Positions 12,431 to 24,183 of a DNA stretch of 64,000 nt are shown here, piece by piece. The stretch covers positions 248,001 through 312,000 of the forward strand of contig VDFB02321274.1 of the NCBI GenBank assembly GCA_007258455.2, written 5' to 3'. Position 1 is the first letter of the stretch. Every line of letters starts with the position of its first letter. The stretch is from Sequoia sempervirens. Taxonomy: Eukaryota; Streptophyta; Pinopsida; Cupressales; Cupressaceae. The position numbers were made by a program, and so were the translations under genes. The notes below the pieces were generated by a model. That model worked only from the letters and a program-made list of their open reading frames with translations, searched no databases and was not told the DNA's origin.

Positions 12431-13107
12431 TGTTGTGTCGTGGAGACAAATCAAACTTAGATAAAATCTTCATATTATTTTATTAAATAATTTGCCGCAC
12501 TTATATTTATGTTGCACTTGTATTTAAAAGGTGGTTACAAACAAATATTAAATGCTGGAAGTGACTAGTTACAGCTGGAAGTGATTATTTAATTATAAAG
12601 TTTATGGACAATTGAAAAAGCTGGAAAAAGTAAATGTAACTTCCCAAAGAAAGGGTTTTATTGGGTGCATGAGGCACAACCAATGGCCACACTTCATTGG
12701 TAATTAATGGTACATATGTGGGAGAATATTAGGATACTTGGGGATGAGTTTTGAGTGGTGCAGGTCGTGAAAAATGTTAGCAAAAAATCGCATAGCAGTG
12801 GCTGGAAAAACACAAGAGAAGCTGCGGGTACCCGTAGCCATGGCTATGTAAAACCAACAAGTGAAAAATGTGATAAAAATGTTGTTGCATGGATTTGCAT
12901 GTCTTTGCATGTTATTATAAAGGATATTTTTTGGGAGATTAATATATTTTGGACCATCTTGTTGGTGGATGTAGACCGTGTTTGGGCGAACCATGTTAAA
13001 TCTTTGTGTTGTCTTCTTGCTGCTATAATTTTCTGGGTTTTCTATTTCTCTATTTTATTGATCAAATCTGCATTTAAATAATTGATATCTACTTTCTAAC
13101 CCTAACA
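12431..13107 (+). repeat. 5' LTR of the nested copia element
   Basis: 677 bp, from TGTTGTGTCG to CCCTAACA, preceded by ATTCA and followed at once by the primer-binding site. It matches 17255-17919 along its length. Open frames on both strands here (12704-12994, 12755-13081) recur in the partner LTR and have no domain, so they are not genes. Confidence 0.92.
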
Positions 13108-13109
13108 AG

Positions 13110-13121
13110 TGGTATCAGAGC
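13110..13121 (+). other. Primer-binding site, initiator tRNA-Met type
   Basis: TGGTATCAGAGC starts 2 bases after the LTR. It is complementary to the 3' end of plant initiator tRNA-Met, the usual primer for minus-strand synthesis in plant LTR retrotransposons. Confidence 0.93.
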
Positions 13122-13173
13122 GGGTTGTGTTTAGTTATCCTTTGTAGGAAGGTCTCATGATTGAGTGGGAGTT

Positions 13174-13983
13174 ATGGTAGAAGAGGGAAAGCTAAAGGTA
13201 GAAAAAATTAATGGGCATAACTATCAGTTATGGAAGATGTAGATGGAAGACTATCTTTATCAGAAGGATTTATAGTGGCCATTGGAAGGGAAAACCAAGA
13301 AACCATCGACTATGTTTAATGAGGATTGGGATATTCTAGATAGAAAGACACTTGGCAGTATTCGCTTATGCCTGGCACAATTGGTGTCGTTTAATATTTC
13401 AACAACAAAGACAATGAAAGATTTGATGAAGACCTTGGAAAAAATATATGAAAAGCCTTCCACTTTAAATAAGTGATTTCTTATTAAGCGTTTATTTAAT
13501 ATGAAAATGGTAGAAGGTGGGCCAGTTGCTAATCATTTAAATGAGTTTAACATAGTCACCAGTCAATTGACTTTTGTTAATGTAAACTTTGATGAAGAAG
13601 TTAGGGCTCTTTTGATTCTATGTTCTTTGCCTAAAAGCTAGAATAGCTTGGTAATGGTGGTTAGTAATTCTATTTCTGGTTCAAATACACTAAAATTTGA
13701 TGATGTTGTTGGTGTTATTTTGAGCGAGGAAATTCCTAGGAAAAGCACAAGTGGTACATCCACATCAGACAGTGTTTTGAATGCAGAAAGCAAGGGAAAA
13801 ACAAAGGAGAGAGGAAAGAGTTTTAGAGGTCATGGGAAATCATGAGGAAAAACAAAGAACAAGAGGTCCCAATCCAGAGAAAAGAAGGATTGCTAGTACT
13901 GCGGTAAGCCGAGTCATTCAAAGAAATATTGTTGGTCTTGAAAAAATAAAGGAGACAAAAAGGAAGGCAATAAAGAGGCGAAT
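13174..13983 (+). pseudogene. copia gag (nucleocapsid) remnant
   Basis: Starts at ATG 13174 (MVEEGKLKVEKINGHNYQLW), the typical N-terminus of a Tork-type Gag, which coats the element RNA. Later blocks are DILDRKTLGSIRLCLA, FNMKMVEGGPVANHLNEFN and LPKS*NSLV. A zinc knuckle YCGKPSHSKKYCWS lies near 13893-13935, with Ser where the usual Gly of KPGH stands. In-frame stops interrupt it after QLWKM, at DL*WPL, NK*FLIK, KS*NSL and HGKS*GK. Several look like CAG to TAG or TGG to TAG/TGA changes, as expected from decay of methylated cytosines. Pol continues in the same frame. Confidence 0.82.
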
Positions 13984-16900
13984 GTGGGAAGTAATAAATC
14001 TAATGAGGATGCTTTGATTATTTCCCTTGATAATGTTGGTGATTCTTGGGTGTTAGATTCGAGGGCTTCATTTCATGCTATGCCCCATAGAAGTTATTTT
14101 CTTGATTATGTCCAAGGGGATTTTGGGTTGGTTTATTTGGGAGATAACGAACCCTGTCAAATTGTTGGAAAGGGAAGAATCAAGATTAAGTTGCAGAATG
14201 GGAATCATTAGCTACTACATGAGGTAAGACACGTTTCAAAGTTAAGCATAAATTTAATTTTAGTAGGGCAACTAGACGATGAAGGTTGTGTTGTTACATT
14301 TAGTGATAAAAATTGGAAGGTTACAAAAGGTGCCTTAGTGGTAGCAAAAGGTGTGAAAGTAGGCACCTTATATCTTTGTACAGGTCATATTGTTCCTTCT
14401 ACTTTAGCTATTACAGATAAAAATCAATGTTCAGGAAAAATTGCTACAATTCAACAGGTAGAAAATCAGATAGTTGTTGTGGATTCTGAATCAACACTAT
14501 GGCATAATAGACTTGGGAATATGAGTGCAAAAGGTATGAAAGTACTTCATTCAAAGAATTTTTTACCAAGTCTAAAATTTATTAATATGGATTTCTATGA
14601 AAGTTGTGTGTATGGAAAATGAAAGAGATTAGTTTTCTCAAGGATGGGAAACAAAATAAAGATGAGAAATTGGAGCTTGTGCATACAGATGTATGGGGAC
14701 CAACTTAGGTATCTTCTCTTGGTGGATCTTAGTATTATGTCACTTTTATTGATGATGCAACAAGGAAGGTATGGATTTATTTCCTTAGGCAGAAATCTGA
14801 TGTATTTGAAACTTTTAAAAAATGGAGAAGCTTGGTTGAGAATGAGACAGGTAATAAGTTAAAATTTCCCATACCTGATAATGGTGGTGAGTATTGCAAC
14901 AAAGAGTTTGAAGATTATTGTTCCTCTAATGGTATTCGTAGGGGTTCCAAGGAATCCACAGGAAAATAGAGTGGTTGAGCGCATGAATAGAACAATAATG
15001 AACTGTGCATGGACTATGAGATTGCATGCTAGACTGCCTTTAAACATGTGGGCAGAGGCTGTAAATGCTGCTATTTATTTGATTAATAGAGGTCCCTCTA
15101 ATCCTTTGGGTTGTGGTATTCCAAAGGAAGCATGGACATGTAAAAAGGTGAGTTATTCTTTTCTCAAAACCTTCAGTTGTGAAGCATTTGCACATGTAGA
15201 TTCAAAAAATAGAACCAAGCTTGATGCAAAATCAAAGAAATGTATATTTGTTGGATATGGCATTAATGAATTTGGTTATAGGCTTTGGGATTTTGAAAAT
15301 TATAAAATTGTGAGAAGCAGGGATGACATATTCAATGAAAATGTGTTGTACAAAGATCAATTGTAGCAACACGAGAAGAAACAAAATGATTATGTAGTGC
15401 TGGATGATACTCCAAACAATGATGTTCCAATGGTTCCTCATGCTCCACAACAAAACAACAACAAATACCACAAACTACAGAGAATGTTAGATGATCTTCA
15501 AGGATAAGTAGACCTCCATAAATATTTTCTCCCTCTTTGTATTCTATTTTATTAACTGATGTTGGTGAACCAGAATGTTATGATGAAGCTATGCAGGTGG
15601 ATGCCAAGGTTCAGTGGGAGCATGGAATGGAAGAAGAAATGGACTCCTTGCTGAAAAATCAGACTTGGGACTTATGCAAGTTGCCTGTAGGTATAAAGGC
15701 TTTACCAAATAAATGGGTTTATAGGTTGAAAGAGGAAGATGGAGGTAAGAAAATATTTAAATTTAGGTTAGTTGTAAAGGGATTTGCATAGAAAAAATGC
15801 ATTGATTTTGATGAAATATTTTCTCCGGTTGTTAAAATGACTTCTATTCGTATTGTTTTAAGTATTGTGGTCGTTGAAGATTTGCATTTAGAACAACTTG
15901 ATATTAAAATAGCATTTCTCCATGGTGATTTGGAAGAGGATATATATATGGAACATCCACAAGGATTTGAGGTCAAAGGTAAGGAGAAACTAGTGTGCAG
16001 ATTGAAGAAAAGTTTATATGGCTTGAAGCAAGCACCTCGACAATGGTATATTAAATTTGATAGTTTTATGGCTGAGCAAGGCTACAATTGGTGCAATTCA
16101 GACCATTGTGTTTACTTTAAGAGGTTAGATGATGATAGCTACATTATTTTATGTTTATATGTTGATGATGTGCTTGTAGCGGGGTCTAACATGGATCACA
16201 TAAAGGAGTTAAAACAACAATTAGAAAACTCATTTGCTATGAAAGATTTGGGGGAAGCAAAACAAATCCTTGGTATGAAGATTACTAGAGATAGGAAAAA
16301 CAAAAAAATATTTTTATCTCAAGCTGATTATATTGAAAAGGTGTTGTAGATATTTCATATGGAGAATGCAAAAGTTGTCAGCACACCTTTGCCTAGTCAT
16401 GTCAAATTGAGTAAGGATATGTGTCCTAAGACACAAGAGGAGGAAGAAAAAATGTCCAATGTACCTTATGCTTTAGATGTAGGCAACTTAATGTATGCCA
16501 TGGTATGCATGAGACTAGATATTGCACATGTCATAGGAGTTGTTAGTAGGTACATGAGTCATCCCAGAGGTTGAGCATTGAAATGCGGTAAAATGGATTC
16601 TTAGGTATTTGAGAGGTACATCCAATAAGTGCTTATGTTTTGGGGGCTCTAATACTAACTTAAAAGGATATGTTGACTTAGATTTGGCAGGGGATATTGA
16701 TACCAGGCGAAGTACCACATGTTATGTATTTACAGTTGGTGGGACAGTAGTAAGTTGGATTTCTTGGTTGCAAAAGGTGGTTGCTTTATCCACCACGGAG
16801 GCAGAGTATGTAGCTACAACAAAGGTAGAAAAAGAGATGATATGGCTACAATTTTTCATGGAAGAGTTGGGAAAACAACATGTTGAAAGTTACTTGTTTA

Positions 16901-17121
16901 CAGATAGTCAGAGTGCTATAGATGTTGCAAAAAATTCTGCCTTGCACTCTAAAACCAAACACATACAACTAAGATATCATTTCATTCGATCGATGTTGGA
17001 GGATGGACAGGTAAGGCTGGAAAAGATACATTTAAATGACAATCCAATGGATATGTTTACGAAGGCAGTGACAAGGGAGAAGTTGAGCTCCTCTTCAACT
17101 TCAATTGGCCTTCAAGGTTAA
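13984..17121 (+). pseudogene. copia pol remnant: protease, integrase, reverse transcriptase, RNase H
   Basis: Protease is marked by SWVLDSRASFHAM at about 14047; the catalytic Asp-Ser-Gly has become Asp-Ser-Arg (Asp codon at 14056). The pre-integrase region shows LWHNRLGNMSAKGM (about 14500). Integrase follows with ELVHTDVWGP, VTFIDDATRKVWIYF, DNGGEYCN and NRVVERMNRTIM. RT shows NKWVYRLKEE, LDIKIAFLHGDLEEDIYM, YGLKQAPRQWY and an intact YVDD at 16158-16169. RNase H shows LSTTEAEYVA (about 16788) and DSQSAIDVAKN (about 16906). Frame changes occur near 14640, 14940, between 15363 and 15537, and near 16571. Stops include GFA*KK, VL*IF and EH*NAV. The 3' part from 16080 is repeated at 48330. Confidence 0.9.
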
Positions 17122-17193
17122 ATTTCAACAAAACAAAATAATAGGGTCCAAGGTGCTAATTTCTACTGGGAGTTGCAGGGGCAGCGATGTTAT

Positions 17194-17254
17194 GATCAGT
17201 CTCCAAGTGGGAGATGATATGGAGTGGAGTCTGATCAGTCTCCAAGTGGGAGAT
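17194..17254 (+). repeat. Duplicated polypurine-tract region of the nested copia
   Basis: An identical 22-bp block ending AAGTGGGAGAT is present at 17194-17215 and again at 17233-17254. The second copy abuts the 3' LTR and is the position expected of the working polypurine tract. The first lies 39 bp upstream and is not followed by an LTR. The 17-bp spacer contains GATATGGAGTGGAGT. Confidence 0.85.
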
Positions 17255-17919
17255 TGTTGTGTCGTGGAGACAAATCAGAAGGATAAATCTTCATATTATT
17301 TTATTAAATAATTTGTTGCACTTATATTTATGTTGCACTTGTATTTAAAAGGTGGTTACAAGCAAATATTAAGTGTTGGAAGTGACTAGTTACAACTAGA
17401 AGTGATTATTTAATTCTAAAGTTTATGGAAAGCTGGAAAAATTTGGAAAAAGTAAATGTAACCGCCCAAAGAAAGCGTTTTATTGGGTGCATGAGGCACA
17501 ACTAATGGCAACACTTCATTGGTAATTAATGGGACATGTGTGGGAGCATATTAGGATACTCGGGGATGAGTTTTGAGTGGTGTAGGTCATGGAAAACGTT
17601 AGTAGAAAATTGCATAGCAGTGGCTGGAAAAACGTAGGAGAAGCTGTAGGTACCCATAGCCATGGCTGTGTAAAACCAACAAGTGAAAAACATGATAAAA
17701 ACGTTGCTGCATGTCTTTGCATGTTATTGTAAAGGTTATTTTCTGGGAGATTAATATATTTTGGACCCTCTTGTTGGTGGATGTAGCCCGGATTTGGGTG
17801 AACCACGTTAAATCTTTGTGTTGTCTTTTTGTTGCTATAATTTTATGCATTTTCTATTTCTCTTTTTTATTGATCAAATATGCATTTAACTGATTGATAT
17901 CTACCTTCTAACCCTAACA
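17255..17919 (+). repeat. 3' LTR of the nested copia element
   Basis: 665 bp, TGTTGTGTCG to CCCTAACA, followed by the target duplicate ATTCA. It is the partner of 12431-13107. An identical copy lies at 49505-50169. Confidence 0.93.
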
Positions 17920-17924
17920 ATTCA

Positions 17925-18264
17925 TTCAATAGATCATCCAAGATGGTGCTCATAGCTTGGAGTACTTTCTTATTAAGAAGTGAGTTGCAAACATTGTCAA
18001 TAAGCCTTTGGAATCACCTCATCATATTCATTTGTGATGAATTCTTGGGTGAAGGAAGTTGTCCTTGGGGGATCATCTTGAGTCCTCCACTTGTACATGT
18101 TTTATTTTCATGTTTTCTCTCTTTTGGGGAGGAGTTTTTCCTACTAGTTTTCTCCTTTTATTTGTTTGTGAAAAATATTTTGTACACATGTACCTCATTA
18201 GGCCTTCTTGTTTGGACCCATCTTTGATCATTTTTCTCTTTTATGTTTCCACCCTAAGTTACAC
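17925..18264 (+). pseudogene. 3' end of the outer copia RNase H, separated by the nested element
   Basis: Following ATTCA, the frame reads IIQDGAHSLEYFLIKK, then a stop, then VANIVNKPLESP. This matches the end of copia RNase H (typically a block like LVQDGxxxLEY followed by xxADIFTKPL). It continues the outer element broken at 12430. Tail sequence to 18264 has no further domain. The polypurine run ATAAGGGGG sits at about 18265-18273. Confidence 0.8.
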
Positions 18265-18274
18265 ATAAGGGGGT

Positions 18275-18588
18275 TGTTGGTGTGAACAGAGTTTAGTACC
18301 TAATATATTCCCTTTTTTAGGACTTATTCACATCTAGTTAGTTAGGTTTACTCAAAAAAATTTTAAGGTGTTTAATTTTTTTGTCTCATTTCATATAATT
18401 GTGACACTTATCATTAGCCTTCATTGTCCTATGTCTCAACCTTTCCTGTATAAAGGGTCCTCATATACTTTATTCATCTTGTATGCATTATACCATTATT
18501 GGTACTATACATTTTTTTAATGTTTCTCTTATATGGAAGGTTATATGGTTTTGTAGAATATTCTTACTCCTATAAGTTCTCTTCAACA
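18275..18588 (+). repeat. 3' LTR of the outer copia element
   Basis: About 314 bp, starting TGTTGGTGTGAACAG after the purine run AAGGGGG and ending CTTCAACA, so the ends are TGTTG and CAACA. A TATA-like TATAAAGGG at about 18459 is a reasonable U3 promoter. The matching 5' LTR was not found. The end is therefore inferred from the terminal inverted dinucleotides. Confidence 0.6.
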
Positions 18589-21500
18589 AAGCACATATTG
18601 GTATAGGTGGTAAAGGTGAAGTGATAGGTCCCTGGTGGCAATGAAAATGTTGGTGTATGGCATGTAGTTGTTAATGTGATAAATTAGCCTCTTAGAATAT
18701 GATCAAGTAACATGGGTACACCAATGTAATAGAAAAATGCATGATTCCTATAGCTCCTAATAAGGTAAAGTAGTTTTTTAAGACTTGATTGGGTCATTTA
18801 AGCAATAATGTAAGGTGTAAGCATAAATATTGTATAAAGGTAATTTCCCCTTAATGAGAAAAGTAATGCAATAAGGTATAAATATGTGTAAGGGGTTGAA
18901 GCATGATGTCCCCAATGTAGGATATATCAATAATAGGCACAATGTGTAATTATTGAAAGCACGATGCTCCTTAAATGTAAAGATGTAGCAATGATAACAC
19001 GTGATCTTGTAAATGTAAGAATGCATCAATGAAATCCTAGTGTGTAAAGGAGAAGACATGGAGCCTATCAAATATAAAGATGTTTGAATACATGCATAAT
19101 ATATAACTTAGGAAAAGATATGATGCCCCCAAATATAAAAGTAACTCAAAATATATAACAATGTATGAATAATCAATGTGTAATTATACCAATCAATAGG
19201 AAGGTGCAATAAGGTAATATGTGATGATGTAATTGTGAATATATACTTATAACTAGTTGATCTTGAATGGGTGGAATACGCAATCACAACTGAATATAAA
19301 ATGAGGAAGACACAATATCCCCTAGTCTAGTAAGATAAATCTAGGAGTATGATATGGAAAGATAGGATCATAAGATAATGTGTGTACATCAAAAACATGT
19401 TGTCTAAGTATAGTAAAGGTCATAAGCATGTGATAAGCATCATGTAAAGTTATGAACCATAGAAGCATTAGTAGATAAGTAGGAAAAACCTAAACAAACC
19501 ATTATGAAAAGGAACAAGTATAAGAGTATACATGGTGAAGGGGAGAGACAATATATAAATGATCGCATGACATGTAAGACATAGGAAAAGTCAAAGTATG
19601 TTAAAAGATATGGAAATAAAGAAGATGAAAATAAGTATAAGAGACAAATATCAACTAAGGAAACATGGAAGAATCAAATAACCCCTTAGTGGGGGAAAAT
19701 AAACATGAAACTAAATGAAATGAGTGTGAAAAGCACAAAAAAAGGATAAAAAGTAGAAGAAAGTGTAAGGACACATAGGGGAAACAGATGAATATGCAAA
19801 GGAGAGTCATGACTTACACAACATAAAAAAATGCTCAAGTAGGAATGATACAAAATAAAACCTAAAGAACTGACATGAACAACACAACACATGTTCAAAG
19901 TCACTTGTGTCAAAATGCATTAGTAAAGATGTCTTCACATAATCCACATGCAAACAAGGAACATGGAAACTTAAATGCAATAAAAGAAAGCAAAAATACA
20001 AAACAAGTGAAAAGTATCAAAGACATCTAAGCAATGAATTCATTTCTTGTAAAGGGTGGTTTCTCTTTTATATTACGTGTAGCCTTAATATAAGGTGTGT
20101 TATAGTGAATAAGACTAATCTCTTTTGATTTCATACAATTATACTCATTGAGTGCAGGAGTTGTGTGCTCATAAGTATGCTCATCGTGTATCTTCCCTTT
20201 TGACTATAAGTGCTTGAACTTTATGTTGTAATGTAATGCCTCTACCTTTATAATACCCATGCCTAGGCTTACGTATACAATAGGTTGTTGCAATGAAACA
20301 TCTTGGCTTCTAGCTAGATCAAGAGAGGATGATGTAGGATGGAAGGTAAGTTTAGTATATGTATAAGTAATGTGGATATTGGGAGGATAGGGATTGAAAG
20401 ATAAATCATGAGAGAACATTGCTAAGTCTATTGTAGGTTTAGATAAATAGTAAATGAAAGAATGGGCCAAATTCATAAAGGGAGTTTAAAGAAAAGAAGA
20501 TGCAAAGTTTTATTGCTCAAGTATAGGCTAAACTCACAAATAAGTAAAATGTCATCAACCTAAATGTTCATAATTAATGATTAGACATGATTTCATAGAC
20601 AAATAGGTATTTATTAAATCATCATAATTATCATATAGTAATTCCTCACCATGTTTCATAATATCATCATGTGATTTACAAAAAATAATGAAGCATGAAT
20701 AGTGCTTGCATGAGAGGCTAATAAAATATCATCAATATGCTTACCATAATTATAAGAGATATCTCTATTTGAAAATATATTATGAACATTCATAGGGCTC
20801 ACATGAGTTATACAAGACTAATCATCATGAAACACACCATCATGCATCAAAGAAGCTAGCATATCAAAAGAACACAGATCTATGGACATATAATCAACAT
20901 GACATATAAAAATAATATCACATAAGGCCCAACAATGCCACATGTAGGTAAAGAATGTGTACCCTTATCACATAATTTACACCATTCATATCAATAGGGG
21001 TAAATGCATATCACGTATATCTTTTGTAGTACACATCAAATTAAGTGGAGGAGATATGCTCAAAGGTAAACCACAATGAGAATCAATTTAATACTACTAT
21101 CAATATTCATCTAAGAGGTATGCAACATGTAAGGATCATAGAAGAGTGTAGTAAGAGTATCCAACAAAGAAGGAAAAGTGATAATCCTATCTCTAAATGA
21201 AGAAAAGGTGCATCAATGATGATATAATGCTGCCATGGACGAAGTGATCTCATTTGTTGGAATGCAATAATCGATTTAAGGAGAAATGGATCACATATCA
21301 TAAATTGTATACACATGTCATAATTAGTAAGGGAAGCATGAGTAGATGTTGATGATAGAGGGCCATAAGAACTCATGGTGTAAAAAAAAGGGTTAATCCA
21401 AAGTCAAGAAGTGTAGGGTTCACAAAAGTGTAGTAAAGATTCAAAACCCTAATGAATGTAGGTATTGTAGGATTTGATGTACAATAGAAAATATGATGTG

Positions 21501-22101
21501 AAGCAATTATAAAATATAAACCTTAAAGCAAATATAATGGTGGGTGAAGGACAAGATATGTAGATAAGCACTAAACCCTATAGAGAGAGTGCATCATGTT
21601 GCAACATAAAATAGAGAAGGAAAATTATATCTAAAAGATAAGATGATTTTTGTTAGAAAGTATAGATTTGAAAACCTAATAAGGATGATAAACCTTATAA
21701 AAATAGCTATGTCATGTAAGATCAGCCAAACTCACCATTGAAATGTAAAGGAAAATAAACTTTTCTTGAGTGTGATTTAGGCTAAACCAACAAGATGCAT
21801 ATAAATAAGCATAGATTAACCTAGATCTAACAAGTGAGAATTGAGGGCTAATGCATTCTAAGTAAAATTAAATGCTAATTATAAAAAATAAATGAAGTAT
21901 ATAAAAGTACTTAGCTCTATGAGTGAAGAATGATTTCCCTTGCTAAATATTCTAGAATTTGACTAGTATCTGGACTAAAAATGATGCTTCCCTATATGTG
22001 TAATTCCTTAGATGTTGTGCCTATCCTAGTTTTGTCTATGGTCAAGTTTTGTGGGTTGGGTCTAATTTGCAATCATAAACTCATCCTCTTAAGTTTATAC
22101 T
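18589..22101. other. 3.5 kb unassigned repeat-like DNA
   Basis: No domain is recognised on either strand; short minus-strand open frames (18778-19071, 20204-20476, 21107-21376) lack family signals. Around 18890-19170 there is a loose periodicity: blocks resembling GATGCCCC followed by AAATGTAAAGATG recur roughly every 55-60 bp. Around 20520-21000 the minus strand has long readable stretches with stops (for example HIDDILLASHAS), which could be a decayed retroelement spacer. The whole stretch is repeated, by eye without change up to 21990, at 50839-54240. Confidence 0.4.
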
Positions 22102-23667
22102 TGATCTGTAATTAAAGGTTTGCAAAATAACTTGCACTTAATTCCTAATTACAGATTTTATCCCGATCACAAACAAAATCTCATGGTTATGTATTTTTAA
22201 CTGTTGAAGTTACAAAATTTGAGCTCACTTAATCCTTAACACAATTTAATGACTTTCACTAATTACGTAAATGTCATAATGAATATCTCAAAGAAGGAAT
22301 TAAAGAAGAATTGGAAAGAATAAGAGAAAATTATAAGACATAAGAGAAGAAGAGAGATCACGAGCTTGATAACGGAGTTCGCTCAACATGAGCTACGTCT
22401 CCAGGTCTGCTTCTCAATGAGGAACCGCTTTATTAATGATGACAAGCTTTAACCGCTTCTATACACCATCCAAGCTTTAGACCTGCATTACAGTTTCTTC
22501 ACAATCTCTCTCAACACCTAAGACTCTTTCACATTCTCCTTTACTTGAAGGAATACAAAATACAAAGTCTCTATGTTATATCAATCTCCAAAAAATACTT
22601 TGCCTAATTTCCTCCCAAAAGAATTGATTGCCCCTTCACGGGCAAAAATCCCCCTTTTTATACATTTAATTTTGCTTAATATGGTTTAAAACCATATGAT
22701 TTCCAAAATCAACTATATCTCCCATTTACAATAGTAAATCTTTGAAAATCCCTCCAATTACAAGAATAAATCTCTCAGAAATAACCTTCTCCCTTTAATT
22801 CACGACCCTTATAATTTTGAGCTTACAATATCCTTTTGCAAAAAAAAAAACTTTACAAATTTCTTGTTCTTGAATAATAACTCTTATTTTATGAGCTTTA
22901 CAAAAATAATCTTTCAAATCCCTTTTAAATAATCTTTTTAGATTATTTTAAGCCCTTTAATTATATTATGTAAATGGGTTTTAATATTCTAAAGGATTAG
23001 ACCCTTATTTATAAGGGTTACTATTTTAATTTTGGATTTTATACTTTTGTTTGGGGGTTAAATTCTTTAAACTTAAGAGATTCGGGCTTATTCATTATTG
23101 TTTGAAAGGGTTTAATTTTTAAATTTTTAGGAGATTTGGTTTTAATTCGTTGCCTTTAAATCCCACAAAATCCACTTGGGATCCCACAAAATCCGCTTGG
23201 AATCCCTTGGATTTTGTGAAATAAAATAAACCTTGACCACTTTATTTCTCAAAAATAAAATATGGTGTAGTGGTGGTACGTGAATTTAGTGAGGGCGATC
23301 CACACTTTTAGGACATCACTTGCACCTACCATGTTAGCATCCAGTCAACCTTCAACTTTGACTGGCCGTATCTTTGTCGTACGAGCTTCATTTTCAACGA
23401 AACAAGTGGCATTGAAACCATGGCGATGAGCTCTTCGATGTGATGCCACATTTGACCATTTTTGGAATAGTCAATTTTTTTGCCTTTCTGATTGGCCTCT
23501 ATACCTAGTTTGACCCCAACTTTGACTAACCATAACTTTAGCGTACAAGCTCCTTTTTTGCCCGTTCAAGTTGCATTGGGTCCAGTTTTTTGAGCACTTC
23601 GACGTGGCAATGGTTCCACTGGATTTTGAGACTGAATTTTTGAGGTCTTCTAGATCCTCCTAGATCA
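22102..23667 (-). repeat. LTR (3' LTR in element orientation) of the gag-protease element
   Basis: 1566 bp with ends TGATC and GATCA, about 95% alike to 25912-27467 by eye. It contains a duplicated segment around ATCCCACAAAATCC and a hairpin at 23185-23218 (CACAAAATCC facing GGATTTTGTG). The polypurine tract lies just inside, at 23668-23680 on the minus strand. Confidence 0.88.
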
Positions 23668-23710
23668 TTCCTCCCAATTGAGAAGCTTTTGAACCACCAA
23701 AAGTCTATTT

Positions 23711-24166
23711 TTACATAAAGATTAAGTGAGGGAATTGTCGCCTCACTTGCTCAGTATCATCTGTCCACCCTGTTGGAATTTTGATCATCTGACTCATCAC
23801 AAACAAGATGAAGAATGAGATAGCATAGCTAATACAGTTAACTAAATACCCATCAATACTCATTGTCGCATCCACTATCCACATAGAACTAACTAGTAGA
23901 ATGACAAGTGACAATACTGAATATACTGACGTGAAGGAAAAAGTATCAACTTGTTGAATCTCCTGAACATGAACATCATTAGAAAATGAGTCATTCAAAC
24001 CCTCTTTTACCACCTGAGGCTGAAGGATTAAATGTGCTTGCAACTGATCCTCACATTGTGTTGTCTGTGACACCTTATCATGATTAGAAATCATTTCATT
24101 TTCATGCTTAATATCACTTGTTGTTATAGACATGAGGGTTAATGTCTTGCTTGCATTTACAACCAT
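23711..24166 (-). CDS. Small ORF with two hydrophobic helices, env-like position
   Basis: An uninterrupted 151-residue frame beginning at ATG 24166, 18 bases after the stop of the gag-protease frame and ending about 30 bases before the polypurine tract. Residues 1-78 are polar and rich in Gln, Asp and Ser. Two hydrophobic segments follow at about 79-98 (SVYSVLSLVILLVSSMWIV) and 107-127 (YLVNCISYAISFFILFVM), then a short polar tail with GWTDDTEQVRRQF. I recognise no family. The place, between protease and 3' LTR, is where env-like genes sit in some plant LTR elements, but it lacks the length or features of a true envelope. It is odd that it is intact while gag is broken. The second copy at 55961-56416 is identical. 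Confidence 0.5.
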   Translation of the reverse strand: MVVNASKTLTLMSITTSDIKHENEMISNHDKVSQTTQCEDQLQAHLILQPQVVKEGLNDSFSNDVHVQEIQQVDTFSFTSVYSVLSLVILLVSSMWIVDATMSIDGYLVNCISYAISFFILFVMSQMIKIPTGWTDDTEQVRRQFPHLIFM

Positions 24167-24183
24167 TTTCAAATGCCTTGTGT

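Larger units (their letters stand above)
12431..17919 (+). mobile_element. Full-length Ty1/copia retrotransposon, Tork/Tnt1-like, nested in an older copia
   Basis: Two LTRs (12431-13107 and 17255-17919) begin TGTTGTGTCGTGG and end CCCTAACA. They bound a primer-binding site, gag-pol remnants and a polypurine tract. The 5-bp duplication ATTCA occurs at 12426-12430 and 17920-17924. The RNase H reading KVHMKF of the outer copia continues after 17924 as QxIIQDGAHSLEYFLIKK, proving insertion into that gene. The LTRs differ by indels and many substitutions (for example GCCGC versus GTTGC), so the insertion is old. Internal genes are broken by stops and frameshifts. Confidence 0.93.

Noticed and set aside
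12704..12994. A minus-strand frame repeated at 17516-17806 and 49766-50056
   Set aside because: All are in LTRs of one copia element; repetition reflects LTR identity, and there is no domain.
20500..21000. Possible reverse transcriptase or pararetrovirus sequence on the minus strand
   Set aside because: HIDDILLASHAS looked suggestive, but no neighbouring RT motif, protease or movement-protein block could be found; left unassigned.
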